64,000 nucleotides of DNA from positions 1 to 64,000 of the forward strand of contig NZ_JAPWBR010000008.1 in the NCBI RefSeq assembly GCF_041433555.1, written 5' to 3'. Shown here piece by piece: positions 18,301 through 27,852 of the stretch. This DNA is from Granulicatella sp041433555 (GTDB lineage Bacteria; Bacillota; Bacilli; Lactobacillales; Aerococcaceae). Under the pieces are notes generated by a model. That model did not search any database. It was not told the DNA's origin and saw only the letters and a program-made list of their open reading frames with translations. Both the position numbers and the translations under genes were made by a program. Position 1 is the stretch's first letter; each line of letters starts with the position of its first letter.

Positions 18301-19267
18301 GAAAATGATAAAACGAAATCCAACTAGTTGGCAAAAAGTTGACCCACTCACTTGTATTAATGATTGAAAGAAAATACCCTAACTCTATAATATTGGTTAT
18401 TAACGATTTCTTTACAATCTTTATCTTGGCCATACCATAAAAAATAACTACTATTACAATAGATTGATATAGAATCATAGGAATAATAATTTCCCTTAGC
18501 GAAATAATATTCCAACTTCCTTGAATTTTGCTAAAAACAGTAATAGGTATTACAAATATGGACTCTTGCAATAACACTCTGCTAAACAATTCAAGTAGTA
18601 AAATATAGAAAACAGATGGAATTAAGAATAAATGTGAGAGATACTTCCACAGTCTACTCTGATTAATTTTATTAGTAGATATTGGGATTATTCTATAAAG
18701 TTTCGCTTTTCTATCATTTATCTCCATTTCTCTATTAATTATTACTACACTTATCATCAATAGAACACTAATAAGCAATAGCTTTATAGCCACCTCCAAA
18801 AACGGGGCTACTTTGTTATACTTTTTAAGGTTGATGTTGTGTTCGATTAGATAATCCATTATTTTTGCAGACTTTTCTACACCTGCTTTTAGAGCTGCAA
18901 TTCTTTCCCTCATTGTTTCAGGCAATACACTTAATAAGCTATCAACACTTTCAACCCTCTGATTATTAAATTCTCTTAATTTGGAATAATTATCATTACG
19001 GTACGCAATATACAAATTACTGCTTACGAAGTTGAAATGTTGCACTTGTTCATTAAGTTCATCACTAATCGTCTCTCCACTATTTTCAATATCCGTTAGA
19101 TTTTGCAATACTATTTCCTTAATTTGATAATCTTCTTTCAGAAATATAGCATCAGTTCCGACACTTGATTCAAATATAAACAACCCACTTAACAAAAGTA
19201 AGACAAATCCACAAAAAATCAGTGTCGTCTTGTATATTAGTTTATGTACCCATCTACTTATTCCCAT
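18287..19267 (-). CDS. ABC-2 type permease subunit, lanthipeptide immunity (LanG position)
   Basis: 326 aa. One N-terminal membrane helix (about 12-32), then about 130 residues of charged soluble sequence, then about five hydrophobic segments (about 165-320). Classical LanE/LanG subunits are near 250 aa and lack such a large external insertion. It overlaps the preceding permease gene by 14 bases and is followed by lanA. Role in self-protection against the peptide is inferred from its position with an ATPase and a second permease. Confidence 0.65.
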   Translation of the reverse strand: MGISRWVHKLIYKTTLIFCGFVLLLLSGLFIFESSVGTDAIFLKEDYQIKEIVLQNLTDIENSGETISDELNEQVQHFNFVSSNLYIAYRNDNYSKLREFNNQRVESVDSLLSVLPETMRERIAALKAGVEKSAKIMDYLIEHNINLKKYNKVAPFLEVAIKLLLISVLLMISVVIINREMEINDRKAKLYRIIPISTNKINQSRLWKYLSHLFLIPSVFYILLLELFSRVLLQESIFVIPITVFSKIQGSWNIISLREIIIPMILYQSIVIVVIFYGMAKIKIVKKSLITNIIELGYFLSIINTSEWVNFLPTSWISFYHFLTFF

Positions 19268-20450
19268 ATTTACATCTCCTATCTTGTTGCTTAATGATTA
19301 AGATTAGCAAAATAAATAGCAAACAAATATACATAAATATGCTCTTGCACGCATCTATATAACTAAAAGGATAATTGTAGATTAGTGATTTATTTCCATT
19401 TAGAGCAGACACCGTATCAATATAATAGATTGGACTCAACGCTGGAAAATATTGGTGCATTGAAGAGTGAATCATCATTCTTTCTAAAAAAAGTACAAAT
19501 AGTATTAAAGATGAGGAAAAAATTTTAGATCTTGTGATTTGAAATAGGATGGTGGCCATCATTATAAACAATAAATCTAGCAAGAATACAATAAATAAAA
19601 TAGGAATCATGAAGTAGAACACTGAAACACTTGTTGCTTCATTATTCATACTAAAAATTACAATTGATGGAACTATGTGTGGATTGATAGTCTTAGTAAG
19701 AAGTAACATAACAAACACAAGTATCGCTACGAAAACTTGCACACCAAATACTAAGCACGTAGAAATCAATTTCTTCTTAATTTGATACGAAACAAAGGAT
19801 TTAGGTATAGTTCTCCAAACAGAATCTTTTACCTCAAAACTTAAAATAAGGTCCATCATTAGTACTACTATTAGAAATAAAATAAGAAAGAAATTAGAAA
19901 ACAATTTATTTTCGCCAATTATTTCATAAAAATCACTTCTTAGCACATCAGGAAAAGACAACTCTTTGAGTTTAGAATTATAAAATTCCAATTTATGATA
20001 GTCTCTAATGAAACTTCTCTTCACATTCTCTTTAGCCGTCTTAATAGGAACATCATCTACTTCCATTGCAATACTTCCGTACCCAAAAAATTCTGGAAAA
20101 ATTTCATATACTGTTTCGCCATATTTAGCAGCATTACTAAAATATAGTAAATAATCACTTAGATTATTGTCTAGTAGACTTTGATTAGCTAGGTTAGTAT
20201 TATGAATAAACTCATAATATTGATGATAATCCTTTCCCTTCTCTTCCCCTGATTTTTTCAAATTTTCAACCCGTTTATTTATTTGTAAAGTCATCATTGC
20301 GCCATTTCGATATTCTTCCATAATTTCATCATCAGTTTTAATTTTAGGAAGAATTATCACAATCGCCATAATCAAAAAAATCATCATTCTCTTTAAAAGA
20401 GTTTTCCAATCAAACATGATTTTCCATATGAAACTAAGCATAAAAACCAC
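19254..20450 (-). CDS. ABC-2 type permease subunit, lanthipeptide immunity (LanE position)
   Basis: 398 aa. Same plan as its partner: a first membrane helix (about 18-36), a large soluble stretch (about 40-175) and then about five or six membrane helices. It starts two bases after the ATPase gene stop and overlaps the next permease, so the three are one translational unit. It would form a heterodimeric membrane channel with the 18287-19267 product. It is longer than known LanE proteins. Confidence 0.65.
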   Translation of the reverse strand: MVFMLSFIWKIMFDWKTLLKRMMIFLIMAIVIILPKIKTDDEIMEEYRNGAMMTLQINKRVENLKKSGEEKGKDYHQYYEFIHNTNLANQSLLDNNLSDYLLYFSNAAKYGETVYEIFPEFFGYGSIAMEVDDVPIKTAKENVKRSFIRDYHKLEFYNSKLKELSFPDVLRSDFYEIIGENKLFSNFFLILFLIVVLMMDLILSFEVKDSVWRTIPKSFVSYQIKKKLISTCLVFGVQVFVAILVFVMLLLTKTINPHIVPSIVIFSMNNEATSVSVFYFMIPILFIVFLLDLLFIMMATILFQITRSKIFSSSLILFVLFLERMMIHSSMHQYFPALSPIYYIDTVSALNGNKSLIYNYPFSYIDACKSIFMYICLLFILLILIIKQQDRRCKYGNK

Positions 20451-20452
20451 CC

Positions 20453-21340
20453 CTAACCGTACAGGCTTCTATAAATCATACTGATTTTTTCTCTTCCCAA
20501 CGATATTGAAGTGACTCCAGAGTTTTCTTCTAATAATCCATCCAAAATTATCTTTATTTCACTATTATTTTGAGGAGAAAAAACAATTTTATTGTCAGCT
20601 AACAACTCTACTGGATACGGATTCTTATAACGTTTTAAATGTAACTCATCAATAAATTTTACTACCAATTTCTTATTACGATTGAGATCAACTGCTTTTA
20701 CATCAATTAATTTACCATCTTTCAAGAAGAGTACGCGGTCATAGCATTCATCGAGATTTTCTAATAAATGGGAAGCTAAAAGCACAATGTTCCCGTTATT
20801 CTTTAAGTCAAAAATAACAGATTCAACCTTTTTAACATTTTCTTGATCTAAACCGTTGAGAACTTCATCAAACAAGTACACTTCCGCACCACTAATCAAA
20901 CATAAAGCTAAACATAACTTTTGTCTCATCCCTAAGGAATATACACTGACCTTCTTCTTGATATAGTTATTCATTCCGAGTAGTTCTTCAATTTGAATGA
21001 TATCTTTTTCCTTCTTCCCCCAACTGGATGCAAATAGTTCCATATGATCACGGCCAGTTAATTGTTCATATAAATCCATCGGCTCAAGCATTTTTGTAAC
21101 AATAGCCTTATACTTGATATTCATTCCCGCATTTAACCCACTATACTGAATCTCACAATTTGGAGAAACGATATTTCCAGCTATGATATCCATTAGGGTA
21201 CTTTTCCCATACCCATTAGGTGCTACTATTCCAACAATCTCACCTAACCCAATCTCAATTTTATTTTTTAAAAATATAGGATTAGATGGAGTATATGAAA
21301 ACTGTTCAATATTTATTTTTAGAGATTTCATTTTGTCCAT
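20453..21340 (-). CDS. ABC transporter ATP-binding protein (LanF type)
   Basis: 295 aa. Walker A is APNGYGKST, the signature is YSLGMRQKLCLAL and Walker B is VYLFDEVLNGLD. The E-L loop typical of LanF (Glu in place of the usual Q-loop glutamine) is suggested by KMLEPMDLYEQLTG but not certain. It overlaps the end of lanB by 35 bases. Together with the two downstream permeases it should expel the lanthipeptide from the producer's membrane. Confidence 0.82.
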   Translation of the reverse strand: MDKMKSLKINIEQFSYTPSNPIFLKNKIEIGLGEIVGIVAPNGYGKSTLMDIIAGNIVSPNCEIQYSGLNAGMNIKYKAIVTKMLEPMDLYEQLTGRDHMELFASSWGKKEKDIIQIEELLGMNNYIKKKVSVYSLGMRQKLCLALCLISGAEVYLFDEVLNGLDQENVKKVESVIFDLKNNGNIVLLASHLLENLDECYDRVLFLKDGKLIDVKAVDLNRNKKLVVKFIDELHLKRYKNPYPVELLADNKIVFSPQNNSEIKIILDGLLEENSGVTSISLGREKISMIYRSLYG

Positions 21341-24197
21341 CTTGTTGCATCGCCTTTCTTCTGATTAGGATTTTTTCGTACAAAGCATAAATTTCCTGTT
21401 CTGAAGGGATTTCAAAAATACTAAATCTATTGATTAACATATGAAACATTGAAGTCATTATCTTTTCTGGTTCCCCTTCAATATTCTTTGAGTATTTCAT
21501 CAATTTATCAATCGCGATTTTAAGCTCGGCATGAAATCTATAACATTTTCGAGTATTTAACATTTTCTTTAAATTATTTCTAACAGTTTCGAACGTTCTG
21601 TGTTCATGTAACTCTTGAAGTACTCTTATCAATTTCTCTTCTTTAATTTGAAATACATCGGACAACATATCAAAAATATCAAATATAATATTCAAATACT
21701 CTACTTCAGAATATTTTTTCTTATTCAACTCCGCAATTAAATTACTTTCTTCACAAAAATAATTATAAACGATTGGACTATATTTTTCTCCACCATAACG
21801 ATTAATTTCTGGAAAGAACTCATCAATCACTATTTGACTAATACTGATTCTATCCCTTAAAAATAGTTTTAATTCTTCTACAAATTTAAAAGGTGCATAA
21901 CAATCTTTAAGTTGGAATCGAATTCTCAAGTGGAATTTTGGATCACTATAAACTATAAAGAATAATTTAAATTTAAAATCTCTACTTTCAATGAATTCAT
22001 AGATTATATCTAGTGTTCTATTTACATATTCCTTCCTTAAATAAATTTTCATCGACAAAGTATTATTGTCAATTTTATGAGGTTCACTTTTAACAGGAAA
22101 TATTTTATCCCCTGACCTTAAGCGTTCATTTGTGTTAAGTATATGAAATGTATAATCTATACTTTCCATTTCTGTTATATTCTCAATCGCTTTACCACAA
22201 AAATATTCCTCTCCCCAAAGAATATACTCAGATTCTCTTTTATTTAGTTGTTTAAAAATTTCACTTAAGTCAAGTTCGTTTTCTAAATCTAATACAAGCA
22301 TCACATTTTCAAGTTCAATCTTTATAAAACGTGGAACATCAAACTCTTTTTTCCATTTATTTACTGCAGATTTAAATTCATTAAATGATGATAAACTTTC
22401 AACACCTAGTATCTGCTTACTAACAGCAAACTTTGCAGGTGCCAATATGATATTTCGATATCTAATTCTTGGTATATAAAGATTGAATCTTTTTTCAAGT
22501 AAATGAAATATAGAGAAACTACTATTTTCAAGTTCGTTACTCATTAAAAATAAAAATTGACTTATCCTTCCCATATTTAAAACATTTAACGAGTCTAATT
22601 GGCCAACTCCAACATTCTTTAGAGTATTATTATTAATTAAAGTAATGCACCCATCTACTAAGGTTACTGAAATATCCTTAAAAAATAATTTGGCATCATT
22701 GGATTGAGTATCAATTGAAATGTTATTTTTAAATATGGGAATAGATAATCCAAGATTATTTGAAGGAGATATAGAATTAACTACAGAATATCCCACTATA
22801 TCCTTATAACGTTCTTTTAAATACGAATCTACTATTCTTGAATCATTAAATAAATACAAGAATCTACCCATTAATGAACACACTTGTCCCCCCGATAATC
22901 TATTTTCAAATTCAACAATGTCTTTTCCGTTAAATTCATAAAATTTTAAAGTCAAATCATAATTAATATCCAGCTTTTCTCTTCTTTTTTTAGAAAGCCA
23001 TTCAATATAATCGTCTTCCAAAACAAGCTCTTTTTCTTTTCTTAATTGTGTTCTTTGTAGACGCAATTGTAAGTCTCCCAAGATAGACTCAATATCTTCT
23101 TCTTCACTCTGTTTTGGTAGTATATCTAATTCTTGAAGACTAAAATCAGAAAACAAAAGCTCTGTGAGTGGGATAAAATCAAATTCACTATATCGTTTTT
23201 GAATAAAACTAACGATATTGTTGTATGGAATATCATAATTGTTTTTAAACATAAATAACTCAATAACATTACTTGTTCTCTCTACATTGTGTTTAAATTC
23301 CACAGGCAACTGTATTTCTGAAAACAGTGTATCCGCAAACAAAACTGGTTGTTCATTCAATAATGACTGCGCGTGCACGTCAATTTGTTTAACCCTTCCC
23401 AAGGTTTTATTATTTTCCTCATTAAATGATTTTATTAATTTTTCCAAATTTAACAATTTAATAAATAATTCATGCTGACATAAACCAATATTTTCTAACT
23501 CTCCCACTAAAATCGACAAATGATCTTTAAATGACGTTTCATTTCTTAATGTTGAAATCAAAAAACCTTCAGCTAATAATTTTTTTATATACGACTCTAA
23601 TTTCTCTTTAAATAAGTCATCGTCTTCTTTTTCATAACTTTTAAGTAACAAATTAACAATTAACTCTATTTTAATTGGTTTCCCCGTTACATCTACTATT
23701 TTTGACAACAAATCCGTTCGCTTAATAATTTTATATTGTGGTTCTCCGCTTGTTATAAACGGACATAATACATGATAATATTCGCCTTCCTGAGTTAAAT
23801 TAATATTATGATAAACATAAAGTTTACTAAAAACCAAAGAATCATTTTCAATCAGCTGCACTATCTTGTTTATCCAATTTGAATCAACATTTAAATATGG
23901 TGTAGCAATTATTTCTTCTGAGCTTTTTTCTCCAAACTCTCCCTTACCTACTCCTGAAAAATACCCAAAAGGAGTATTTCTAAAACAGCACCTAGAAAAA
24001 TATTTATGTAATATTTCTTCACTTTTTTTCAATTTTTCTTCCACCATAAATATTGATTGGTATAGAATAGGTGAATTTAAATAAATAGCCAATTGAAATT
24101 TTTTATTATCAATTATCATATTATCAGAGAAAGAAAAATACATACTCGGTGTAAACAACGATTTTCTAAAGAAAAATTCATCATGAATTTTTTTCAT
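21306..24197 (-). CDS. Class I lanthipeptide dehydratase LanB
   Basis: 963 aa, close to NisB/SpaB length. The N-terminal part (about 1-650) fits the glutamylation domain, which activates Ser/Thr of the precursor using glutamyl-tRNA. The C-terminal part (about 700-940) fits the SpaB_C elimination domain, with the hallmark DPKFHLRIRF and a later INRYGGEKYSP segment. AGGAGGGG precedes the ATG. It overlaps the end of lanT by 17 bases. Very AT-rich, like the whole cluster. It acts on the LanA encoded at the end of this operon. Confidence 0.93.
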   Translation of the reverse strand: MKKIHDEFFFRKSLFTPSMYFSFSDNMIIDNKKFQLAIYLNSPILYQSIFMVEEKLKKSEEILHKYFSRCCFRNTPFGYFSGVGKGEFGEKSSEEIIATPYLNVDSNWINKIVQLIENDSLVFSKLYVYHNINLTQEGEYYHVLCPFITSGEPQYKIIKRTDLLSKIVDVTGKPIKIELIVNLLLKSYEKEDDDLFKEKLESYIKKLLAEGFLISTLRNETSFKDHLSILVGELENIGLCQHELFIKLLNLEKLIKSFNEENNKTLGRVKQIDVHAQSLLNEQPVLFADTLFSEIQLPVEFKHNVERTSNVIELFMFKNNYDIPYNNIVSFIQKRYSEFDFIPLTELLFSDFSLQELDILPKQSEEEDIESILGDLQLRLQRTQLRKEKELVLEDDYIEWLSKKRREKLDINYDLTLKFYEFNGKDIVEFENRLSGGQVCSLMGRFLYLFNDSRIVDSYLKERYKDIVGYSVVNSISPSNNLGLSIPIFKNNISIDTQSNDAKLFFKDISVTLVDGCITLINNNTLKNVGVGQLDSLNVLNMGRISQFLFLMSNELENSSFSIFHLLEKRFNLYIPRIRYRNIILAPAKFAVSKQILGVESLSSFNEFKSAVNKWKKEFDVPRFIKIELENVMLVLDLENELDLSEIFKQLNKRESEYILWGEEYFCGKAIENITEMESIDYTFHILNTNERLRSGDKIFPVKSEPHKIDNNTLSMKIYLRKEYVNRTLDIIYEFIESRDFKFKLFFIVYSDPKFHLRIRFQLKDCYAPFKFVEELKLFLRDRISISQIVIDEFFPEINRYGGEKYSPIVYNYFCEESNLIAELNKKKYSEVEYLNIIFDIFDMLSDVFQIKEEKLIRVLQELHEHRTFETVRNNLKKMLNTRKCYRFHAELKIAIDKLMKYSKNIEGEPEKIMTSMFHMLINRFSIFEIPSEQEIYALYEKILIRRKAMQQDGQNEISKNKY

Positions 24198-25911
24198 TCG
24201 AACCCCTCCTTACGAATTCTGCATATTCATGATTGTCTTCTATTAATTGCTGATGAATTTGTACATTATTTACAATTTTATTTGATATAAAAATTACTTT
24301 ATCTTCTGGTCTTAAATTTTCAATGTTATGATTTATTATAACTACTATCGAATTTTTACTAAGCTTACGAAGTATTTTTATTATTCTCTCTTTCGAGAAT
24401 AAATCCTGCATCGATGTTGGTTCATCAAACAAATAAATCTTTGCGTCTCGTGATAAAGCTCTAGCAATCGCTAACCTTTGCCATTCCCCGCCCGAAAGAT
24501 TAACACTATTAGAAAACCATGTCCCAAGTCTAGTTCTTTCCTTTTGAGGTAAAGAATTAATTTTTGTGTTTAGGCCAACCTGGCATAAAACTCTTGAAGT
24601 TACAACACTATCTTTCTCCTCGGCAGAAAAATATATATTATCAATAACATCCATCTCTAATTCAGTAAAATCTTGAAACTGCACCGAAGAATAATTCAAT
24701 AATTCTTCACTTTTTCTTACTACCCTATCATCTAAGTACATTGTTCCTTTTTCTAATTCGTACAGCCCACATAAACACTTAATTAAAGACGTTTTCCCCG
24801 CACCATTTTCACCTACCACAAAATAGACATTTCCTTCTTCTAAATCGAGTTGAATTTCTTCAAGTATTATTGTATCCGAACATTTCACACTTCCATGAAT
24901 TATACTTATTTTTTTAAACGACTCAGGATTAAAATCATCTCGACTATTTACTTCTCGTGAATCAAGAAAATCAAACACTTCTGTTAAGAGTAGTTTTTTC
25001 TCGTTAAATGTAGTAATACTTGACAACATACTTTGACTAGCCCCTAAATATTTATTAACAATTTGAATAGTAGCTAACAAATCTCCTACATTAAAGTTTC
25101 CGTTTGAAGAAAAACGAATTAATACATAAATAACAATTATAATATTATATACTTGCCATAATCCCGTTTTTTTTAGACTATACCAAAACAAATACTTTTC
25201 ATCACTAAAAAATTTCATTATATTTGATTTGATTTTCTTTATAATTTTGTTAACACCACCGAAAACTTTTAATTCCTTAAAAGATTTATTCTGCGTTATC
25301 AAAAAATTGAAATACCAATTTTCTTTTCTTTGTTCTGTCTGTAAAAAATCAATTTCATAATTTTTTTTACTTACATCTATAAATTTTAATGAAGAATACG
25401 CTGATACTATACATAAAGGGAAGAGCAAATTAGTATCAATGTTTATAACATAGATAACTGAAACAAATAATACTATTGAATTAATTATTATCTCCAGTAC
25501 AAAATTAAGTGTAGTATAGATTGTACTTGAACCAAAACTGCAGATTCTCCGAACCTTATTTTGAACATCTGACTCTTCAAACGAAGATAAACTTAAATAA
25601 CAAACCTTCGTTAATATTTCCTCAGTAAAACTTAGTTCTATTTCCGTTCTAAAATGCATAATATTGTATTCTGCTATTTTTCCACAAATTAGTTCTAGAA
25701 TTAAAGCAAATGTATAAATTAATATTACATTATACAGTTCTTTAGAAGTTAATAACGATTGATTAACAGATATTAAATTAACAATTTGCTGCATTAAATA
25801 TATTTGAATTAATGGCAACAAACTTCTACTACAAGATAGAATAACTGATAAGAAAAAACGATACTTTGAGATATTCAATAAATAATGAACCGTTCGAATA
25901 ATTTTATTCAT
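24181..25911 (-). CDS. Lanthipeptide ABC exporter LanT (no peptidase domain)
   Basis: 576 aa. A six-helix ABC exporter membrane domain (about 1-310) is followed by a nucleotide-binding domain with Walker A GENGAGKTS, signature LSGGEWQRLAIARAL and Walker B IYLFDEPTS. There is no N-terminal C39 cysteine peptidase, as expected for a class I system where the leader is removed by a separate protease. It lies between lanC and lanB, and its ATG follows a GAGG site 15 bases after the lanC stop. Confidence 0.9.
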   Translation of the reverse strand: MNKIIRTVHYLLNISKYRFFLSVILSCSRSLLPLIQIYLMQQIVNLISVNQSLLTSKELYNVILIYTFALILELICGKIAEYNIMHFRTEIELSFTEEILTKVCYLSLSSFEESDVQNKVRRICSFGSSTIYTTLNFVLEIIINSIVLFVSVIYVINIDTNLLFPLCIVSAYSSLKFIDVSKKNYEIDFLQTEQRKENWYFNFLITQNKSFKELKVFGGVNKIIKKIKSNIMKFFSDEKYLFWYSLKKTGLWQVYNIIIVIYVLIRFSSNGNFNVGDLLATIQIVNKYLGASQSMLSSITTFNEKKLLLTEVFDFLDSREVNSRDDFNPESFKKISIIHGSVKCSDTIILEEIQLDLEEGNVYFVVGENGAGKTSLIKCLCGLYELEKGTMYLDDRVVRKSEELLNYSSVQFQDFTELEMDVIDNIYFSAEEKDSVVTSRVLCQVGLNTKINSLPQKERTRLGTWFSNSVNLSGGEWQRLAIARALSRDAKIYLFDEPTSMQDLFSKERIIKILRKLSKNSIVVIINHNIENLRPEDKVIFISNKIVNNVQIHQQLIEDNHEYAEFVRRGSNEKNS

Positions 25912-25926
25912 AAGATTACCTCATCG

Positions 25927-27045
25927 TCATTTTTTTAGTAACAACCTTGATACTATTGAGTCTTCAAAAAATATATACCCATCATTTATTAAAACGATAA
26001 ACAATACTCCTAGTCGTCCAAATAATATACTTTCAGGATCTCCAGGTTGAAAAGAAACATCTTTATTCCATTCCAATTTTATTCTATTGATTATTTTTTC
26101 TTTTATTTCTTGAAATTTATCAGTTTTAAAATTTAACATATTCTCAAATATAAAAATTTCCAAAAGAAGGCCACTTAATCCATGACAGAGCCCTAGATTA
26201 TCATATATTTCATTATTTTCAACATCTCTTAGAACATTAATATAATTGTTAAAATATTTATCATATTTATCTGATACGATTCCAATATTTTTAGCCAATA
26301 AGATAGCATGTATTAATCCTGTATAACCATGACACCACGATAAATTACTATTTATTATTTGATCTAACTTTGGGGTGTTAAATAAAAAATTTAATAATTT
26401 TCTTATAAGTTGCTTGGTTTTTGAAGTATAAACGCCATTTTTATAAGCAATTAATAATATAGAAATGACACCTGATATCCCATGGGCCGAACCTATTCTT
26501 CCTTTAGAATAATTTTTTTCATTTAAACCTAAAACATAATCAATTTTATCAAAAACAGATTCTAGATATGACTCTATTTTTTTCAATAATAATATTGCAG
26601 CATCACGATGCTCCCCTAGTGAATATCTTTCAAACATACTTATACAATATAATAAAATATTTGCATTCCCATAAATGACATCGAGATTTCCTTCAAAAGT
26701 CTCTTTTTTATTACTATATATATTTCTCATCACCTTCTTATCTATCTCTTTCTCTAACTTAGTAATTTCTTTTCCTTTATTTATTTCAGAAATCACTAGA
26801 GCAAGAGATGCATATCCAGTAAAACAGGAAGACTCATCTTCGAAATAATTAACATCTCCTAGAAATTGCATAAATTTTGTTTCAAAATTCTTTTTATTAT
26901 ACAATCTTAATTCACATAATAAGCTTAATAGGTAATAGTAACCAAGTTCACCGGTCATCAAGGATCCATAAGATATAAAACGCTTACATTCTTTGTTAGA
27001 AATTTCCTCTATTATTTCCTTTAAAAATTCTTCTCCGAAAAGCAT
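25927..27045 (-). CDS. Lanthipeptide cyclase LanC
   Basis: 372 aa. LanC adds cysteine thiols onto dehydrated residues to close the lanthionine rings. The zinc ligands are visible: Cys238 in SWCHGYTG, and Cys287-His288 in GLCHGLSG. GSAHGISG near residue 185 adds another alpha-toroid repeat. It is the first gene of the operon, following a good promoter. Length and motif order are normal, so the enzyme should be active. Confidence 0.94.
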   Translation of the reverse strand: MLFGEEFLKEIIEEISNKECKRFISYGSLMTGELGYYYLLSLLCELRLYNKKNFETKFMQFLGDVNYFEDESSCFTGYASLALVISEINKGKEITKLEKEIDKKVMRNIYSNKKETFEGNLDVIYGNANILLYCISMFERYSLGEHRDAAILLLKKIESYLESVFDKIDYVLGLNEKNYSKGRIGSAHGISGVISILLIAYKNGVYTSKTKQLIRKLLNFLFNTPKLDQIINSNLSWCHGYTGLIHAILLAKNIGIVSDKYDKYFNNYINVLRDVENNEIYDNLGLCHGLSGLLLEIFIFENMLNFKTDKFQEIKEKIINRIKLEWNKDVSFQPGDPESILFGRLGVLFIVLINDGYIFFEDSIVSRLLLKK

Positions 27046-27088
27046 AGGTCCATCGCCTCTTTAACATTGTGATTTATTTCTCATGTTC

Positions 27089-27116
27089 ATTATATTATTT
27101 TATTTTAAAATGTCTA
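27089..27116 (-). promoter_or_regulatory. Promoter of the lanthipeptide operon
   Basis: Minus-strand -35 TAGACA (27111-27116), 16-bp AT-rich spacer, -10 TATAAT (27089-27094), about 43 bases before the lanC start. Upstream, 27117-27650 is AT-rich; I found no LanR-type direct repeats and no second precursor on either strand. Confidence 0.65.
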
Positions 27117-27502
27117 GAATAAAGTATCAAAATAAAATAGTATTTCGTAAAGCAACTACATTATTTTTAATTTCATAGTTATATTATCTCCACTATAAAT
27201 TTATAATAAGATATCCGTTCCATTTTTACACTTTTTTTAAATTTATATAATTAGTATTATCTACACAACGGATGACAAATTTATGTACAAATCAGTTGTT
27301 ATGAAGTAATTAATCCACAGAGATTTTTAAAAATCCCATCCTATAGCTTTTATTCATATTTACATATCTATACTTATCTCCATAGATTTTATATTTCTCT
27401 TTTCAATATATTTCTGTTTGTTATTCCAGCCGTGTCAACACAATCAGGCTCTTTAATACCACTATCTGAAAATTAACTTTTCAACATTCTTTATAGATAA
27501 AA

Positions 27503-27577
27503 TTGCCCCCCTATACTAGTGGAGTAACTGCTTGGTGGACAAATACTGTTGCGAATTCTGTCGAATATAATGCTGAT
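27503..27577 (+). pseudogene. Possible decayed small-peptide gene fragment
   Basis: Between two stops, one plus frame reads KLPPYTSGVTAWWTNTVANS followed by VEYNADLDGNG. The composition looks protein-like (Trp pair, DLDGNG), but it has no start codon or ribosome-binding site. It could be a relic of a secreted peptide or surface protein. The family is not recognised. Confidence 0.2.
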
Positions 27578-27655
27578 TTAGATGGGAACGGATGAGTATT
27601 AGATGTCAATTATTGGCTCACTTTCGCTTGCTACCCTAGATAAGGGGGAAGTTAT

Positions 27656-27811
27656 ATGAAAATACTGTTTTATTTACTATGGTTCGTATTATTTATGTTT
27701 GGAATATATTTAAGAAAGAAAAATATTGTTAAAGTACCTTTATGGGTGCAAATTTCTTCAGTTGTTTTGCTTTTTGTAGCTTTTTACGCTTATATATTTT
27801 TTATCCCATAA
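27656..27811 (+). CDS. Small membrane protein (51 aa) at the edge of the lanthipeptide island
   Basis: Plus-strand ATG with GGGGGAAG seven bases upstream, encoding 51 residues. There are two hydrophobic helices (about 2-19 and 30-49, KILFYLLWFVLFMFGIYL and WVQISSVVLLFVAFYAYIFF) separated by a basic RKKNIVKVP loop. A clean hairpin terminator follows seven bases after the stop, supporting a real transcription unit. It resembles small bacteriocin-associated or immunity membrane proteins in plan only; no family is recognised. Divergent from lanC. Confidence 0.6.
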   Translation: MKILFYLLWFVLFMFGIYLRKKNIVKVPLWVQISSVVLLFVAFYAYIFFIP

Positions 27812-27817
27812 ATAAAC

Positions 27818-27850
27818 AAAATCACCCTGAAAATGGTGATTTTGTATTTT
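27818..27850 (+). terminator. Terminator of the 51-aa membrane protein gene
   Basis: AAAATCACC (27818-27826) and GGTGATTTT (27835-27843) are perfect 9-base arms followed by GTATTTT. Confidence 0.85.
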
Positions 27851-27852
27851 AA

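Noticed and set aside
18075..18323. 82-aa frame overlapping lanA
   Set aside because: Different frame over the same DNA, and its start lies inside the preceding permease gene. The lanA frame has the ribosome-binding site and the FNLE leader.
27117..27480. Second lanthipeptide precursor upstream of lanC
   Set aside because: Both strands were read; only short AT-rich frames without Cys-rich cores or leader boxes were found.
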